NCBI GenBank assembly: GCA_030272155.1
Contig: CP126194.1
Span: forward strand, 4,641,501 to 4,705,500
Direction of reading: 5' to 3'
DNA: 64,000 bases
Origin: Tetradesmus obliquus
Taxonomy: Eukaryota; Chlorophyta; Chlorophyceae; Sphaeropleales; Scenedesmaceae
Part shown: in pieces, positions 38,401 to 49,601 of the stretch
Layout: each line of letters starts with the position of its first letter
Numbering within the stretch: the first letter of the stretch is position 1
Notes under the pieces: model-generated
What the model was told of the DNA's origin: nothing
What the model saw: the letters and a program-made list of their open reading frames with translations, nothing else
The model's database searches: none
Translations under genes and position numbers: made by a program

Positions 38401-41400
38401 CTGCGTCTGAATCCAGCTGGCGGTGGCCAACCCCGGGCAGGAGCCCGTTGCCGTTGGCTGCTGCTGAGTGCATTGCTGCTGCTGCTGCTGCTGCGCCACC
38501 AGCACTGCCAGCAGCAGCAGCAGCAGCAGCAGCGCCATGCAGATCCAGCATGGGGCCTGCGCCAAACAGCTGGCTGCCAGTGGTGCCCATGTACCCATCC
38601 AGCACCATTGGCGCGCCAAAGGCAGGCCCCTGCATTTCGCCATGCCCACCCACACTGCTGCGCTGCTGCACTGCCCCACCAGCAGCAGCATCTGGCTGCC
38701 ATGGCGCCAATCCCTCTGCTGCTGCTGCCCCGCCTGCAGGCGCTGGCACGAAGACCCCCGGCTTGCCCAGCATCTGTGTGGGTGGGCTAGGGATGGGGAA
38801 TCCGCTGTCACCCCTCGCCAGCGGGCTGCCGCCGCTGCCGCCCTGGTGTCCTGCAAGCGGGCTCACTGACCTGGGTCTGGCATACGGGCTGCTGGGCCGT
38901 ACCATGGTCAGCATGCTGGTGTCGCCAGCTACAGCAGGCGCTGGCACAGTCAGCGTGGAGCTCTCCGCGCGCAGCGGCGGCGAGCCGCTGCCGTTGACCG
39001 AGGGCCGGTGCGGCGGCAGCAGCGGGTTCACGCCGGCAGCGCTGGCACCCGGTGCGTGCATTGAGTTGCTGCGCGCGGGTGGTGCAGACAGGTAGCCGCC
39101 AGCAGCGCCGCCAGGCGAGGGGATGCCGCTGCCGTAGCGTGCAGGGTGGGGCGCGCTGCCGGGTGCACTCTGGTGCCGCGCTGCTGCTGCTGCTGCTGCC
39201 GACGTGCTGCGCTTGGCTGCTGTGGCGCTGTTGGGGCCCCACAAGGGACCCACCTCATCGCTGCCTTGCTTGTCAAGGGTGGTGCTGATGCCTGGCAGCT
39301 CAGGGTGCACTGGATCCAGCAGCAGCGGCATCTGCTGCTGCTGCTGCTCTGTTGCTGCCAGCTGTTGCTGTGGGGGCATCGCATGCTGCTGCTGATGGTA
39401 TGCGTACTGGTCATAGCCTGCTGCCGCAGCTGCCGTTGCTGCCCCATCTGCTTCACCTGCAGCGCTATCAGGCAGCAAAGCAGCCGCGCTTGCACTTGTT
39501 TCAAAGTCGAGCTGCTGCTGCTGTTGCTGCTGCTGTTGCTGCTGCTGTTCAGCGGACACCTCGCCAGACGCATAGTACCCACTGCTGTCATACGTGCCGT
39601 AGCCATTGGCCATGCCATAGTACTGCTGCTGCTGCGCCGCTACATCCCCACCCTCTGCTGCTACCTGCTGGTATCCCTGCGCGTATGCATTGGCATCATA
39701 GCCAAACCCCTGCTGCTCCCAGCCACTGTACTGGTTGTACGCATATCCGTCTGCACCAACATACCCTGCACCGGCGGCAGCAGCAGCATTGCTGTCACCA
39801 CCACCTTCTGCATCCATTCCAGCCCAGCCACCCTCTGCTGCTGCGGCATCTTGAGGAGGGGCGACAGGAACACCAAACGGGTCCTGTGGCTGCCCAAATG
39901 GATCCTGCTGCTGCTGCCAGTCACCGTAGCTACCTGCCTCCCCACCCTCTTCAGCTCCTGCTGCTGGTACACTGCTGGTGGGCTGGGTCGGCCAGTCACT
40001 GCTGCCGTGCTGCCCTTGTGCTGCTGCACCTTCCGGATCAACGCTATCACCGGCAGCATTGTCGTAAGCACCGCCATTGCTGTATGGCGCATAGCCCACA
40101 TGGTTGCCGTTGCTGCCTGCAGCTGCATATGGCAGGTGTCCCGCTGCACCCTGCTGGCCTCCACTGCTGCGCCGCGCAGGCGATTTGACAGCGTTGCTGC
40201 CATCGTCAGCAGCATGCGGCGTCCAGGTTGCAAAGCTGAGGTTGCCAGGCCGTGACAGCTCAGCCATGCTGCCGCCCGCGCTGCTGTCCCGCCCATCCAA
40301 CACTTCAGGCTCCTGTGCTGCTGCATGCCCCATGAACACATCAGCGGCACCGGCTGCACCCGACTCGCCCTGGCCCTCTGCGGCGTTTGCCTCTGCTGCG
40401 CCGCCGCTGCTGCCGCCTGCAGGCGCCGCAGGCATGAAGAACGCCGGCTGCTTGCCGGCCCCAGCGCCCCCAGGCACGAATGCATCCATGGACATGCCCG
40501 ACTGCGACTGCGACATGCCACCTGCAGTGCTGCTGCTGTCGCCAGCGTTGGCGCCGGCTGCTGCTGCCTCGCTGGCTGTGTCTGAGCCTGCAGGCGTGGG
40601 CATGAAAAACGAGCCGGGCTTGCTGGGTCCTGCAGGCAGCCCGGGCACCTTTGACTTGCCAGGCACCAGCCCGCTGCCGCTTGCAGGACCCGAGCCAGGC
40701 AGCAGCGCGCTCTTGCCGGAGGGCGGGCACGAGCTGCTGCCTGTGCCTGAGGGCGGCGGCGGCCCTGCTCCCGGTGTTGCGATGTAGCGGTCTTTCAAGC
40801 TGCGGCCCCTGCAGGTTGCAGGCAGTTGATTGCACAGCAGGCAATATGGGCGGGAGCAAGGGCATACGCATCTGAGCGCAGGCACAGGAGAGACGAGCAG
40901 GCGATGCAGTGGATCAGCGAGCGCCAGCAGATGGATTGAGGCTGTCCCCCAAAAAATGTCGGACAGCTGCAGCAAACATGCCATCCCATGCTGCAATCCG
41001 AAGCACACTTCATGTTCTGTTTACTCTCTTCCATGCTGTTCACCAGTCCACAGGATCATCAACAGTAGTTGTGACATCTAACAGAAGCTTCACTGCATGA
41101 GACAAATCCACACATTGCATACGCACCTGGTCCACGCACTGCCTCCTGGCACTGGTGGGATACCTGCTGCTGCCGCGTCTGCTGCTGCTGTGTTCAAAGA
41201 GGTGGAGCTGGATGCTGCAGACATGGTGCCCACAGATGGTGGAGGAGCGCTGAGCTTTGCCTTCTCTGCACGTGCCTCATCCTCCTTGCCCCGCTCCACC
41301 CACATCTTGAGCTGCAGTACGAGCGTCAACACATTGCGGGTGAGACCAGGCTGCTGGATGTAAAGCGGCAGCTCAAGCCTGTCAACCTGTACATCTGCAG

Positions 41401-41741
41401 CTGTAGAGACGTGGATCGTCTGGCACGGCTTCAGGGCAGGAGCGAACATGCGCACCAGCTCAACTGAACTGCTGTCCCAGCAGCAGCAGAACAAGGCCCA
41501 CCTCTTCATTGTAGTACAGCTGGCCCAGGCTTTCACCAAGGTGAGCCTTTTTATATACCTTTGCCTCCTCCTCACCCTCCCCCTGCATCGCCAGGCAGCA
41601 CACAGACGTTCAGGAAGCTCCCATCGCCAGCAGCGCTGACACAACCATCAACCGCCCATGCTGCGCACAGGCAGCCTCCGCAAGCGCCTCTCTGCATTGT
41701 ACCTTTCGACTTGGTTTGCGAGAAAGCAACCGCCCCAGCAT
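35437..41741 (-). CDS. large Gln/Ala-rich protein with Sec16 C-terminal-type motif
   Basis: Six exons close in frame to 1630 residues: 41703-41741, 41502-41546, 41127-41311, 38125-40808, 36065-37681, 35437-35759. The N terminus reads MLGRLLSRKPSRK, then AHLGESLGQLYYNEELKMW and VERGKEDEARAEKAKLSAPPP. This matches the motif near the C terminus of Sec16 (basic patch, FYYDE-K-RWVE, acidic stretch, then APPP), and RGRSLKDRYIATPG resembles the following Sec16 RYVD segment. Sec16 organises ER exit sites for COPII vesicles. Repeated FFMP boxes (GSFFMPTPAG, AFFMPAAPAG) follow, then about 1100 residues of low complexity with many Gln-Gly-Tyr repeats. A conserved-looking end (YPKCWQRMRQRVASVAIEDD, GYGDWLFWQLPEL, VFEQLAL) closes it. 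No Sec16 central domain is present, so it is either a Sec16-derived scaffold or an unrelated protein with the same motif. Confidence 0.7.
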
Positions 41742-42065
41742 GGCGCGGCTGTTTTCAACACAGTACTGGCCCCCCTCCCCTAGGTGAGCTGTGCATAGCA
41801 GTAGCAGAGTTCAAACAAACCCCAAACACTGTAAAAAGCAAGCTTAATGAAGCAACCAACGCAGTCGTGCTCGTATTCGCATTTGACAGACGCGGAAGTC
41901 GAGTGCTTTGCGATGACATGGTTACGTCGAATTTGACTGCAGTGTGTCCTACGGCCCCTTTTACGTAGCATTGGAACGTTGCTTTGTGTGCTGAAGTGGA
42001 TTGCGGCAGCCAGCAGGAACTTCTCCTTTGTGCTGCCTGCTGCCGGCACGACAAACACAAAGAAA
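41742..42065. promoter_or_regulatory. divergent promoter region, Sec16-motif gene / Ldh2-CBL
   Basis: Only 324 bp separate the two start codons, the shortest divergent gap in the window. No TATA box was seen. Upstream in-frame ATG 41979 would extend the Ldh2-CBL protein by 29 residues; 42066 was preferred because it gives a typical transit peptide. Confidence 0.45.
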
Positions 42066-45000
42066 ATGCATACTCTGCAGAAATCCAGTGCGTTGCAGCA
42101 GGCTGTGGTGGGCAGTAGGCGTGGTAGCACAGCTGTTCCGCAGGCATTAGCAGGGCCCCGAGCTTGGGGGCGTGCTGGCAGCAGGCTGCAGACATTCACA
42201 CCTTCAGCGCCCAGAAGCACGCCACAGCTCCACCACCAGCAGCAGCACACAAAGCCCATGGCCTCACCAGTGGTAGCAGCTGCATCTGGCGGAGCGGCAG
42301 CAGCAGCGGAGGGCAACACAGTGTACATCCCCATCAACGAGCTTAAGGAGCTGTGCACAAAGTCTCTGAGCACGCTGGGCTACAGCACTGAGGAGACTGC
42401 AGTGCTGCTGGATGTGAGTACTGCTGCAGCTGCCCTGCAGCCTGCTGCAGGCAGCCACAACCCTAGTTCCAGCAGAGGTGCAGCAGGCATTGCTTGCTCT
42501 GCATGTACATGACTGCTGAGTACAAACACGCAGAGTAGTATGAGTGTCAGCTGATATTCATGTGCTGTAGGCTATTGGCGTGAGCTCAGCAGTCTGATGT
42601 GAGCTCAGCTGATTCATTCTGGTAGTGCATGTGGGCCTGACCAGCTGGAAGTAGTTTCCTACTAGCATCAGCAGATAGCAATAGAGCAAACAACTGAGTA
42701 GCAGCTAGAAGCCAGCTGGGTAGCCATGAGACTGCGTGGTACGCCAGCGTTGCTGTTGCAGGCAAGCACAGACTATAGGCACACGTTGAGCTACTGTGAC
42801 CCTTCAAGCGTCTCTTGAGCTACTGTGACCCCTCAAGCGGCTCTTAACGGACACCGAGTCACTGCAAGCACAGACAATTGGCACACGTTGTGACCTCGTG
42901 CTCCCCGCAGTCGCCCTCCCAGCCCATCCCAACCAAAGTTAATGCCGTTCTGTGACTATTCTGCTTGCAGGTCCTGCTGTACGCACAGCTGCGCGGCAAC
43001 AACCAGGGCATCATCAAGATCACCACCGGCGGCATGAACCGCGCAGCTGCAGCAGCGCCCATAGCAGTCGAGCGCGAGACGCGGCTCTCCGCGCTGCTCA
43101 ACGGCAACGCGCAGGCCGGCATGCTGGTGCTGCACCGCGCGATGACCATGGCAGTTGAGAAAGCCAAGTCCGCAGGCTTTGGCATTGTGGGCACCAACAA
43201 CACCAGCACATCAACAGGAGCGCTGGGCTACTATGCTGAGCAGGTGGCGAAGCAGGGCCTGATTGGCATCGTGTTTGCGCAGTCGCCCGAGTTTGTGGCA
43301 CCCCATGGAGCGAAGCAGGCCATCTTTGGCACCAACCCCATCGCTATCGGCATTCCAGCAGAGAAGGTACGCTGTCAGATGCAGCAGCAGCAGCAGCAGC
43401 GGTGGCATGGGAGCTCATGAGGGCAGCACGGGCAGCCGCAAGAGCACCAGCATGCTGGCAGCGGTGTGTGTAACCCAGCAGCAGCTGCGGAACACAGTTT
43501 GGCAGCTGTGATGATGACAACACTCCCTGGCCAGGCTGCTCAAGCTGCTGGCTGGGCAGGAGCTGCCTTTTCATGCAGCGGCCCTGCAAGAACAGCAGGG
43601 CTCAATACCCATGCAGCACCTTATTTCACCTTGTGCCGCTGGCCCTGGCATGCTGTACCACAGCACACCAGGAGCTGTCAACGCAGTCTGTCATTATGAG
43701 TCTGCCTGCTACCTGCTACCATGGTCACGTGCTGCCTACATGCCGAGGATCGCAGTTGCGCACGCGCAGAGAGGCTGGTTACAGGGGGAATGCATCTTAC
43801 CACCTGAAGGTGTAGAACTCGCCTCACTTTCAGTGCCTCACACTGCAGCTGATGCCTGCCTGCCTCACACACCACGCTTGCAGGGCCCTGTGGTAATGGA
43901 CATGGCCACTGCAGCATATGCCTGGTTCGGCCTGCTGGAGGCCAAGACTGCGGGCCGGCCCATCCCTGGTGACGTGGCGCTGAATGCACAGGGGCAGCCC
44001 ACCACTGACCCGAACGAGGTGCTGTCGGGCGGGGCCATCCGCGTGTTTGACCGGTGAGGCGGCAGGCGGGGCGTTTGTGTTTAGGCTGCCAACTTGAGTG
44101 AATGGAACCCCCAAGCGTACAAAAAACAGGAGCTGCCGTGGCTTGCCCTTGTGCATCGGTTTGCGACCCTTTTGGTTGTCTACTTCTTCAGCGGCTGCCG
44201 CCTTCCCTGCTGTGTCCTCCATGTGATTTCTCGCCTCTTTCACCTGCGCCAGGAGCCACAAGGGCAGCAACCTGGCGCTGATGGTGGAGCTGCTGCCATG
44301 CGTTGCCCCGGTTACTGGCGACCTTTCAATTCACTGAAGCTTCATTTCTGCTCTGACGTCTGTGTTACTCTGCTCCCACAGCAGCCACAAGGGCAGCAAC
44401 CTGGCGCTGATAATGGAGCTGCTGCCATGCCTTACCCTGGTTATTGGTGACCTTTCAATTAACTGAAGCCTTATTCTTGCGCTGACGCCTGTGTTGTTCT
44501 GCTCCCGCAGGAGCCACAAGGGCAGCAACCTGGCGCTGATGGTGGAGCTGCTGGCGGGCCCGCTGGTGGGCGCTGCTGTGGCCGACAAGCTGGAGCAGCG
44601 CAACTGGGGCAACCTGCTGCTGGCAGTTGACCCGGAGCTGCTGGGCGACGCGGAGAGCATCCGCGCACGCACACAGGTGGGTAGTTGGTTCAGCGGCGGG
44701 GTGAGGGTTGCTGCTGCTGCTGCTGCTGCTGCTGGTGTACCCGGAGCTGCTGGGCAATGGGAGACCATCCGCGCATGGACACAGGTGAGTGGTTGGTTCA
44801 AAGCGGGCGGGGTGAGCGTTGCTGGCCGCTACCGTTGCTGCTGGCAGTTGACCTGATGTTTCTGGCACCAACATGCGCCTACCGCCCCTGCTTCTCGCGT
44901 GCGGTGCCGCAGGTGGTGCTGGACCGCGTGAAGGGCACAGAGCAACTGCAAGGCGTGGTTGAGATCCTGCTGCCCTGCTTGTTACTGACATGTTATTTTG

Positions 45001-45961
45001 TGGCACGCTGCTGCAGGTGGTGCTGGACCGCGTGAAGGGCGCGGCGGCTGCCTGGCCTGGACGAGATCCTGCTGCCCTGCTTGTTATTTACATGTTACAC
45101 TGCGGCACGCTGCTGCAGGTGGTGCTGGACCGCGCGAAGGGCGCGGAGCGGCTGCCTGGCGTGGAAGTCATCCTGCTGCCCTGCTTGTTACTATCATGTC
45201 AGTTTGTGACGCGCTGCTGCAGGTGGTGTTGGACCGCGTGAAGGGCGCGGAGCGGCTGCCTGGCGTGGACGAGATCCTGCTGCCCAGCGAGCGCGGCAAC
45301 AGGGTGGCAGCGCAGCGCGCCAGCAGCGGCATGGTGCCCATTGAGGCCAACCTGTACCACAACCTCAAGGTGGGCTGCATGTGTGAGCTATGCAAGCAGT
45401 GGTGGAGGAAATCTGCATTTGGTATGTGTGGGTTTGACTTGGAGTTTGTGTGGTGAGATGTTACACTTGAGCCAACACTTCATAAGCAAAACTGTATGTT
45501 AATCTGGCTTGACATCACATATCATGCTCACACCCCTGCACGGCATGGCTGCATTGCAGGTCATGGCCTCCAAGGCAGACGCAGGCAGCACTGGCAAGGC
45601 AGCAGCAGCAGGCGCACCCGCCTCCAAGATGAAGCTGGAGACGCTGCTGTTGCACCCTGCAGCCAGCTCGGTCACAGACCCGTATGATGCAAGCGGGCCG
45701 CCGCTGTACCAGACCGCTACCTTTGGCCAGCCGAGTGCGACTGAGGGTGGCCAGTTTGACTACACGCGCAGCGGCAACCCCACACGCACCATGCTCGAAG
45801 AGCAGGTGGGCACGGGCTTATGCCTAAATCGGCTTTAATGCATCAGTTCTCGATGCAGCCTGTTACAGTGATGATATTCAGCCATGCCTTGCATGCTCCT
45901 GCTGGCACATCCAGCACAAATGCACGACTACCTCTGTCTCACGCATGTGCCGTGCTGCTTC

Positions 45962-45994
<33 letters not shown>

Positions 45995-48965
45995 AGTGGG
46001 CGGCGCTGGAGGGCGGCTGCCGGGCACTGGCCTTCACCTCTGGCATGGCCTCCCTGGCAGTTGTCACCAAGCTGGTGTCTGTTGGCGGCCACATTGTGGC
46101 TGGCGATGACATTTATGGGGGCACCAGCCGCCTGCTGGCGTCCGTGGTGCCTGCAGGAGGTGTGAGCGTGAGCAACGTGGACATGACAGACATCAGGTGA
46201 GTTGTTAGGCTAACATTGTTTGCAAAAAAAGATTGCATTTTGCATGTAAGCGCGCACGTAAGCATCGAGCGACGGGGTCGGCGATCGGTGAATCCAATCA
46301 ATCAAGATAGTGTCAGTCAAGAAGTTGTTGCAGCGGTGGCAGGGTGGGCCACGTGATCACGGAGCCCATGGTGCGGCAAGCTGCACGTGCCCAGCTGGCA
46401 GCCTGCTTGGGCAGCTCGCCAGCGAGGCAGCATACATTGTGCAAGTGGGCTGCAAGTGTTGCTGGAATTATGGTTGTGGCGCCTGCAGGCTGACCTGGCT
46501 GGCGGGCAGCAGTGGGTTGCCCTTGATCTTGGAGACCAGATCACTTTGCTGAACTCACAATGCACTGTGTGCCTGTTGCTGCTGCTGCTGCTGCTGCAGT
46601 GCTGTGAAGGCTGCCATCATCCCCGGCAAGACGCAGCTGGTGATGGTGGAGTCCCCAACCAATCCACGCATGCAGGTGGGCCTGCTGCTGCTGCCTCAGC
46701 AGCCCAACAAATCTGTGTTCAACATGTCCCGTGCTTGGCGCCCTGTTTCCGGCAGCGAAGCCTGCATCTTGCTGCATAGGACGTAGGACTAGATAATACA
46801 TGTAGTACAGCTGGCGCCACCGCTGCACAGATCACACGCGGGCTTCACACCCTCTGCTTGCAGCTGCATGCCGCAGCACCATCACCTCATGATCCTCACT
46901 CATCTTCGGCTGCGCTGCTTCTTATCGTCCTCGCAACCAACCAACCGCATCAACCCACCAATCACGCAGATCTGCGACATTAAGGCCATAGCAGCGGCAG
47001 CACACGCCGCCGGCGCGCTGGTGTGCGTGGACAACTCGTTCCTCACACCGCTCTACCAGCGGCCCCTGGACCTGGGTGCTGACATCAGCATGACCTCCGG
47101 CACAAAGTATGTTGGCGGCCACGGGGACACCACGCTGGGCCTGCTGGCAGTGAAGGATGCGGAGCTAGGGAAGAAGCTGTACTTCCTGCAGAACGCGGAA
47201 GGCGCGGGGCTGGCGCCGATGGACTGCTGGCTGGCGCTGCGCGGGCTCAAGACGGTGAGGCTGTAGGGCATGGGCCTGGGTTGCGTCTTGTGTGTGTGAG
47301 GGAGCGCGTGGTGAGGGCTGGTGGCTGCGTCTTCGTGTCTGTGATGCGGCTGGCTGGCGCTGCGCAGGCTCAAGACGGTGAGGCAGAGAGGGGTGTGGGG
47401 TGGGCGTGGCTGCTTGCGTGTGGGTGGTGGTGTCTTCTGTGGGCTGGCTCTGCGTGGGCTCAAGGCGGTGAGGCTGTGAGGGGTGGGTGATGGGCGTGGT
47501 TGCTTGCGTGTGGGTGGCTGTGTGTTCTGTGGGCTGGCGCTGCGCGGGCTCAAGACGACGAGACTGTGAGGGGTGGGTGGTGGGCGTGGATGCTTGCGTG
47601 TGGGTGGTTGTGTGTTCTGTGAGGCTGTGCGTTGCGTGTGTGCTTCTTCTGTTCTGTGAGGCTGTGAAGGGCGGGCGTTACTTGCATGTTGCGTGTGGGT
47701 GGTTGTGTGTTGTGTGATGCTGGGCACTTAGCGCTGCCTGGGCTCTAGACGGTAAGTGGGGCATGGGCCTGGCTTGCGACTTGCGTGTGTTTGAGGGAGC
47801 GCGTGGTGAGCGCTGATCGCTGCGTCTTTGTCTGTATGATGAGGCTGGGCCGTGTGTGTGGGGCTTCAGTGACGCTGTGTGTGTTGTCGCTGGTGATGAG
47901 GCTCATTTCTTAAACAAGGTTTGGCTGGCCAAAACAGTCTGACTGGCCTGTTAAGTCAGGCACTGCCGCAGAGCGGCAGGTGGTGTCGCCTGCTGGTGTG
48001 CTTACAAGCATGCTGGCCAACATGCTGACTGACATGCCGACTGACTCCCTTTCTGCTGCTGCTGCTGCTGCTGCTGCTGCAGATGTCGCTGCGCATGGAG
48101 CGCAGCATCGCCAACGCGGAGAAGATTGCGGAGTTCCTGGCGGGTCACTCGCTGGTGCGTAAGCTCAACTATGCGGGCCGCCCGCAGCACCCGGGCGCCG
48201 CCGTGCACGCAGCACAGGCCACCAGCGGTGGCGCCATGATCAGCTTTGAGACAGGTGGGTGTCTGCAGCGCAAGGTTTTGGTAACAAGTTTGCAGCGGAA
48301 GGCCGCACGGGGTGGGCTGCTGGATTGTGCTTTCCTACTGCTTGCTAGTTGCTTCGCTGTTGAGCCGAGCATCAGCCGGGGGTAGCTGCACTAACTCGTT
48401 GAGATGTGCAGCTTATCGTTCGGTCAGCGCATGGGATCAATTCACGCCTCAGCATTCAATCTGCATCCGCTGTTTTCCCATTCTTGTTTTTGTGCATACA
48501 GGCGACCTGGAGGCCAGCAAGATGATTGTGGAGCTTACAAAGCTCTACAAGGTGACCGTATCTTTTGGCAACGTGATCAGCCTCATCAGCCTGCCTTGCT
48601 TCATGAGCCATGCCAGCATCCCTGCAGAGGTGCGTGCAGTGCGAGGGCTGCCGGACGATCTGGTGCGCATTTCCGTGGGCATTGAGGATGCAGCAGACCT
48701 CATTGCAGACCTGCAGCAGGCGATGGATGCAGCGCTGGCAGACAAGCGGCGTCGTGAGGCGTCCAGTAGCAGCAGCAGTGGGTCAGCAAGCGGGGGCGCG
48801 AGCGGGAGCAGCGGTGTGAACGGGAACGGGAATGGGGCGGAGGGAGCAGGGACGGCGGCGGTGCTGGCGGCGGCGCACAGCCGGGAGCAGGAGCTGGTGC
48901 AGCGGATACAGCAGCTGGAGTCGCAGCTTGCGGGGCTGAACGGGCAGGTCAGCAAGCCTGTATAG
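42066..48965 (+). CDS. fusion: Ldh2-type malate/L-lactate dehydrogenase domain + cystathionine beta-lyase domain
   Basis: Eleven exons close to 889 residues: 42066-42413, 42971-43366, 43884-44053, 44511-44676, 45223-45369, 45560-45805, 45997-46196, 46600-46675, 46970-47254, 48083-48254, 48502-48965. Residues 1 to about 60 (MHTLQKSSALQQAVVGSRRG onward) look like a plastid transit peptide. About 80-409 match the Ldh2 NAD(P)H oxidoreductase family (GIVGTNNTSTSTGALGYYA, FGTNPIAIGIP, GQPTTDP, KGSNLALMVELLAGP). After a roughly 25-residue linker, about 430-860 are cystathionine beta-lyase (PLYQTATFGQPSATEGGQFD, YTRSGNPTR, TSGMAS, SPTNPR, PLP Lys629 in SGTKYVGGHGD, PCFMSHASIPAEVR). This enzyme splits cystathionine to homocysteine, pyruvate and ammonia in methionine synthesis. 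A Ser/Gly tail with a short coiled coil ends it. The joining intron (45370-45559) is 190 bp and phase 0. Alternative: two overlapping genes, the second starting at ATG 45563 without a transit peptide. Confidence 0.85.
42789..42845. repeat. about 29-bp tandem duplication in intron 1 of Ldh2-CBL
   Basis: GAGCTACTGTGACCC-TTCAAGCG-CTCTT appears twice in a row with small differences, within the first intron. Confidence 0.7.
44253..44552 (+). repeat. 129-bp tandem array of acceptor + exon-4 start (3 copies)
   Basis: The start of Ldh2 exon 4 (AGCCACAAGGGCAGCAACCT, then GGCGCTGAT...GAGCTGCTG) occurs at 44253, 44382 and 44511, exactly 129 bp apart, each preceded by a CAG acceptor. Only the third continues into conserved coding sequence; the first two turn into CCATGC and intron-like sequence. 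Confidence 0.93.
44632..44850 (+). repeat. 109-bp duplication of exon-4 end + donor
   Basis: CCGGAGCTGCTGGGC...ATCCGCGCA...ACACAG|GTG occurs at 44632 and 44741. The second copy keeps a strong donor (ACACAG|GTGAGT) but has no acceptor in an equivalent place. A (CTG)n run links them. Confidence 0.9.
44913..45290 (+). repeat. 102-104-bp tandem array of acceptor + exon-5 start (4 copies)
   Basis: GTGGTGCTGGACCGCGTGAA and following bases (GGGC...GAGATCCTGCTGCCC) occur at 44913, 45017, 45119 and 45223. Each follows CCGCAG or CTGCTGCAG. The copies differ by substitutions and a one-base change of length in copy 2. Only the fourth continues into the SERGNRVAAQRA segment. Confidence 0.95.
47229..47770 (+). 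repeat. array of exon-9 end + donor copies (4-5) in a G+T-rich intron
   Basis: CTGGCGCTGCGCGGGCTCAA-GACG|GTGAGG, the end of lyase exon 9, recurs near 47349, 47442 and 47531, with a weaker copy near 47727. Spacing is about 120, 93 and 89 bp. Between them are repeated GTGTGGGTGG-type stretches. Three of the copies keep a usable GTGAGG or GTAAGT donor. Confidence 0.88.
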
Positions 48966-49601
48966 GCAGCTGCAGCGTGTGTTCTGCTGGTGGGGGTGAG
49001 GGGATTGTGGTGCATATTATGCGTTGTGGCTGCTGTTGTAATGAAACTCTGACGGGGCAGAGCATCGCGTTGCACTGCTGCAATGTGGTGCTTTTGGGCT
49101 GACTGCATTGGCTCAATGTGGCGTGTGGCAAGTTCTGGTGCAGGGTGGCAGTTGTTTGTGATATTTGATGGGTCTGCAGGATGTGCTTTTATTCTGACTG
49201 TACAGAAAAGTGGCAACGGCACAGCAACCAAGCCTTCAGGATTGTGTTACTTGCAACGCGAATGTACATGTATGACCATGTGGCTGCCACCCTTGCAGCA
49301 AAGCACAGTGGGCGATGTACTGCGTCAGCTCTGTGTCGCTCAGCTATATGCAATGCACCACGCTGCTGGGTGGCGTACTGCAGAGTTGTATGTACAGCAG
49401 GGTGGATGCAGGACAGCAAGGCCTCAAGGTTTCAGGCCCAGCTGGGCTCGTGATGTCGCTTGCGACAGCCCTTGTCACAATGGTTGTGTTGCATTGCGTA
49501 GCGTTGTGTGCGCATCAGACCCTGCTGAGCTGCTTGCAGCTTCCTACCATTGTTTGACCAGGTGTCTGTGGTGGCGTATGCTGCATGAACACACCGTGTA
49601 A
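48966..49601 (+). other. T+G-rich 3' region of Ldh2-CBL with TGTAA motifs
   Basis: The plus strand stays T+G-rich after the stop codon. TGTAA occurs at 49037-49041 (72 nt after the stop) and at 49597-49601, exactly where the composition flips. Either could be the poly(A) signal. Confidence 0.5.

Noticed and set aside
38242-40255. Long plus-strand frames opposite the Sec16-motif gene
   Set aside because: They are antisense readings of Gln/Ala/Ser triplet runs; the minus-strand model has phase-consistent exons and recognisable motifs.
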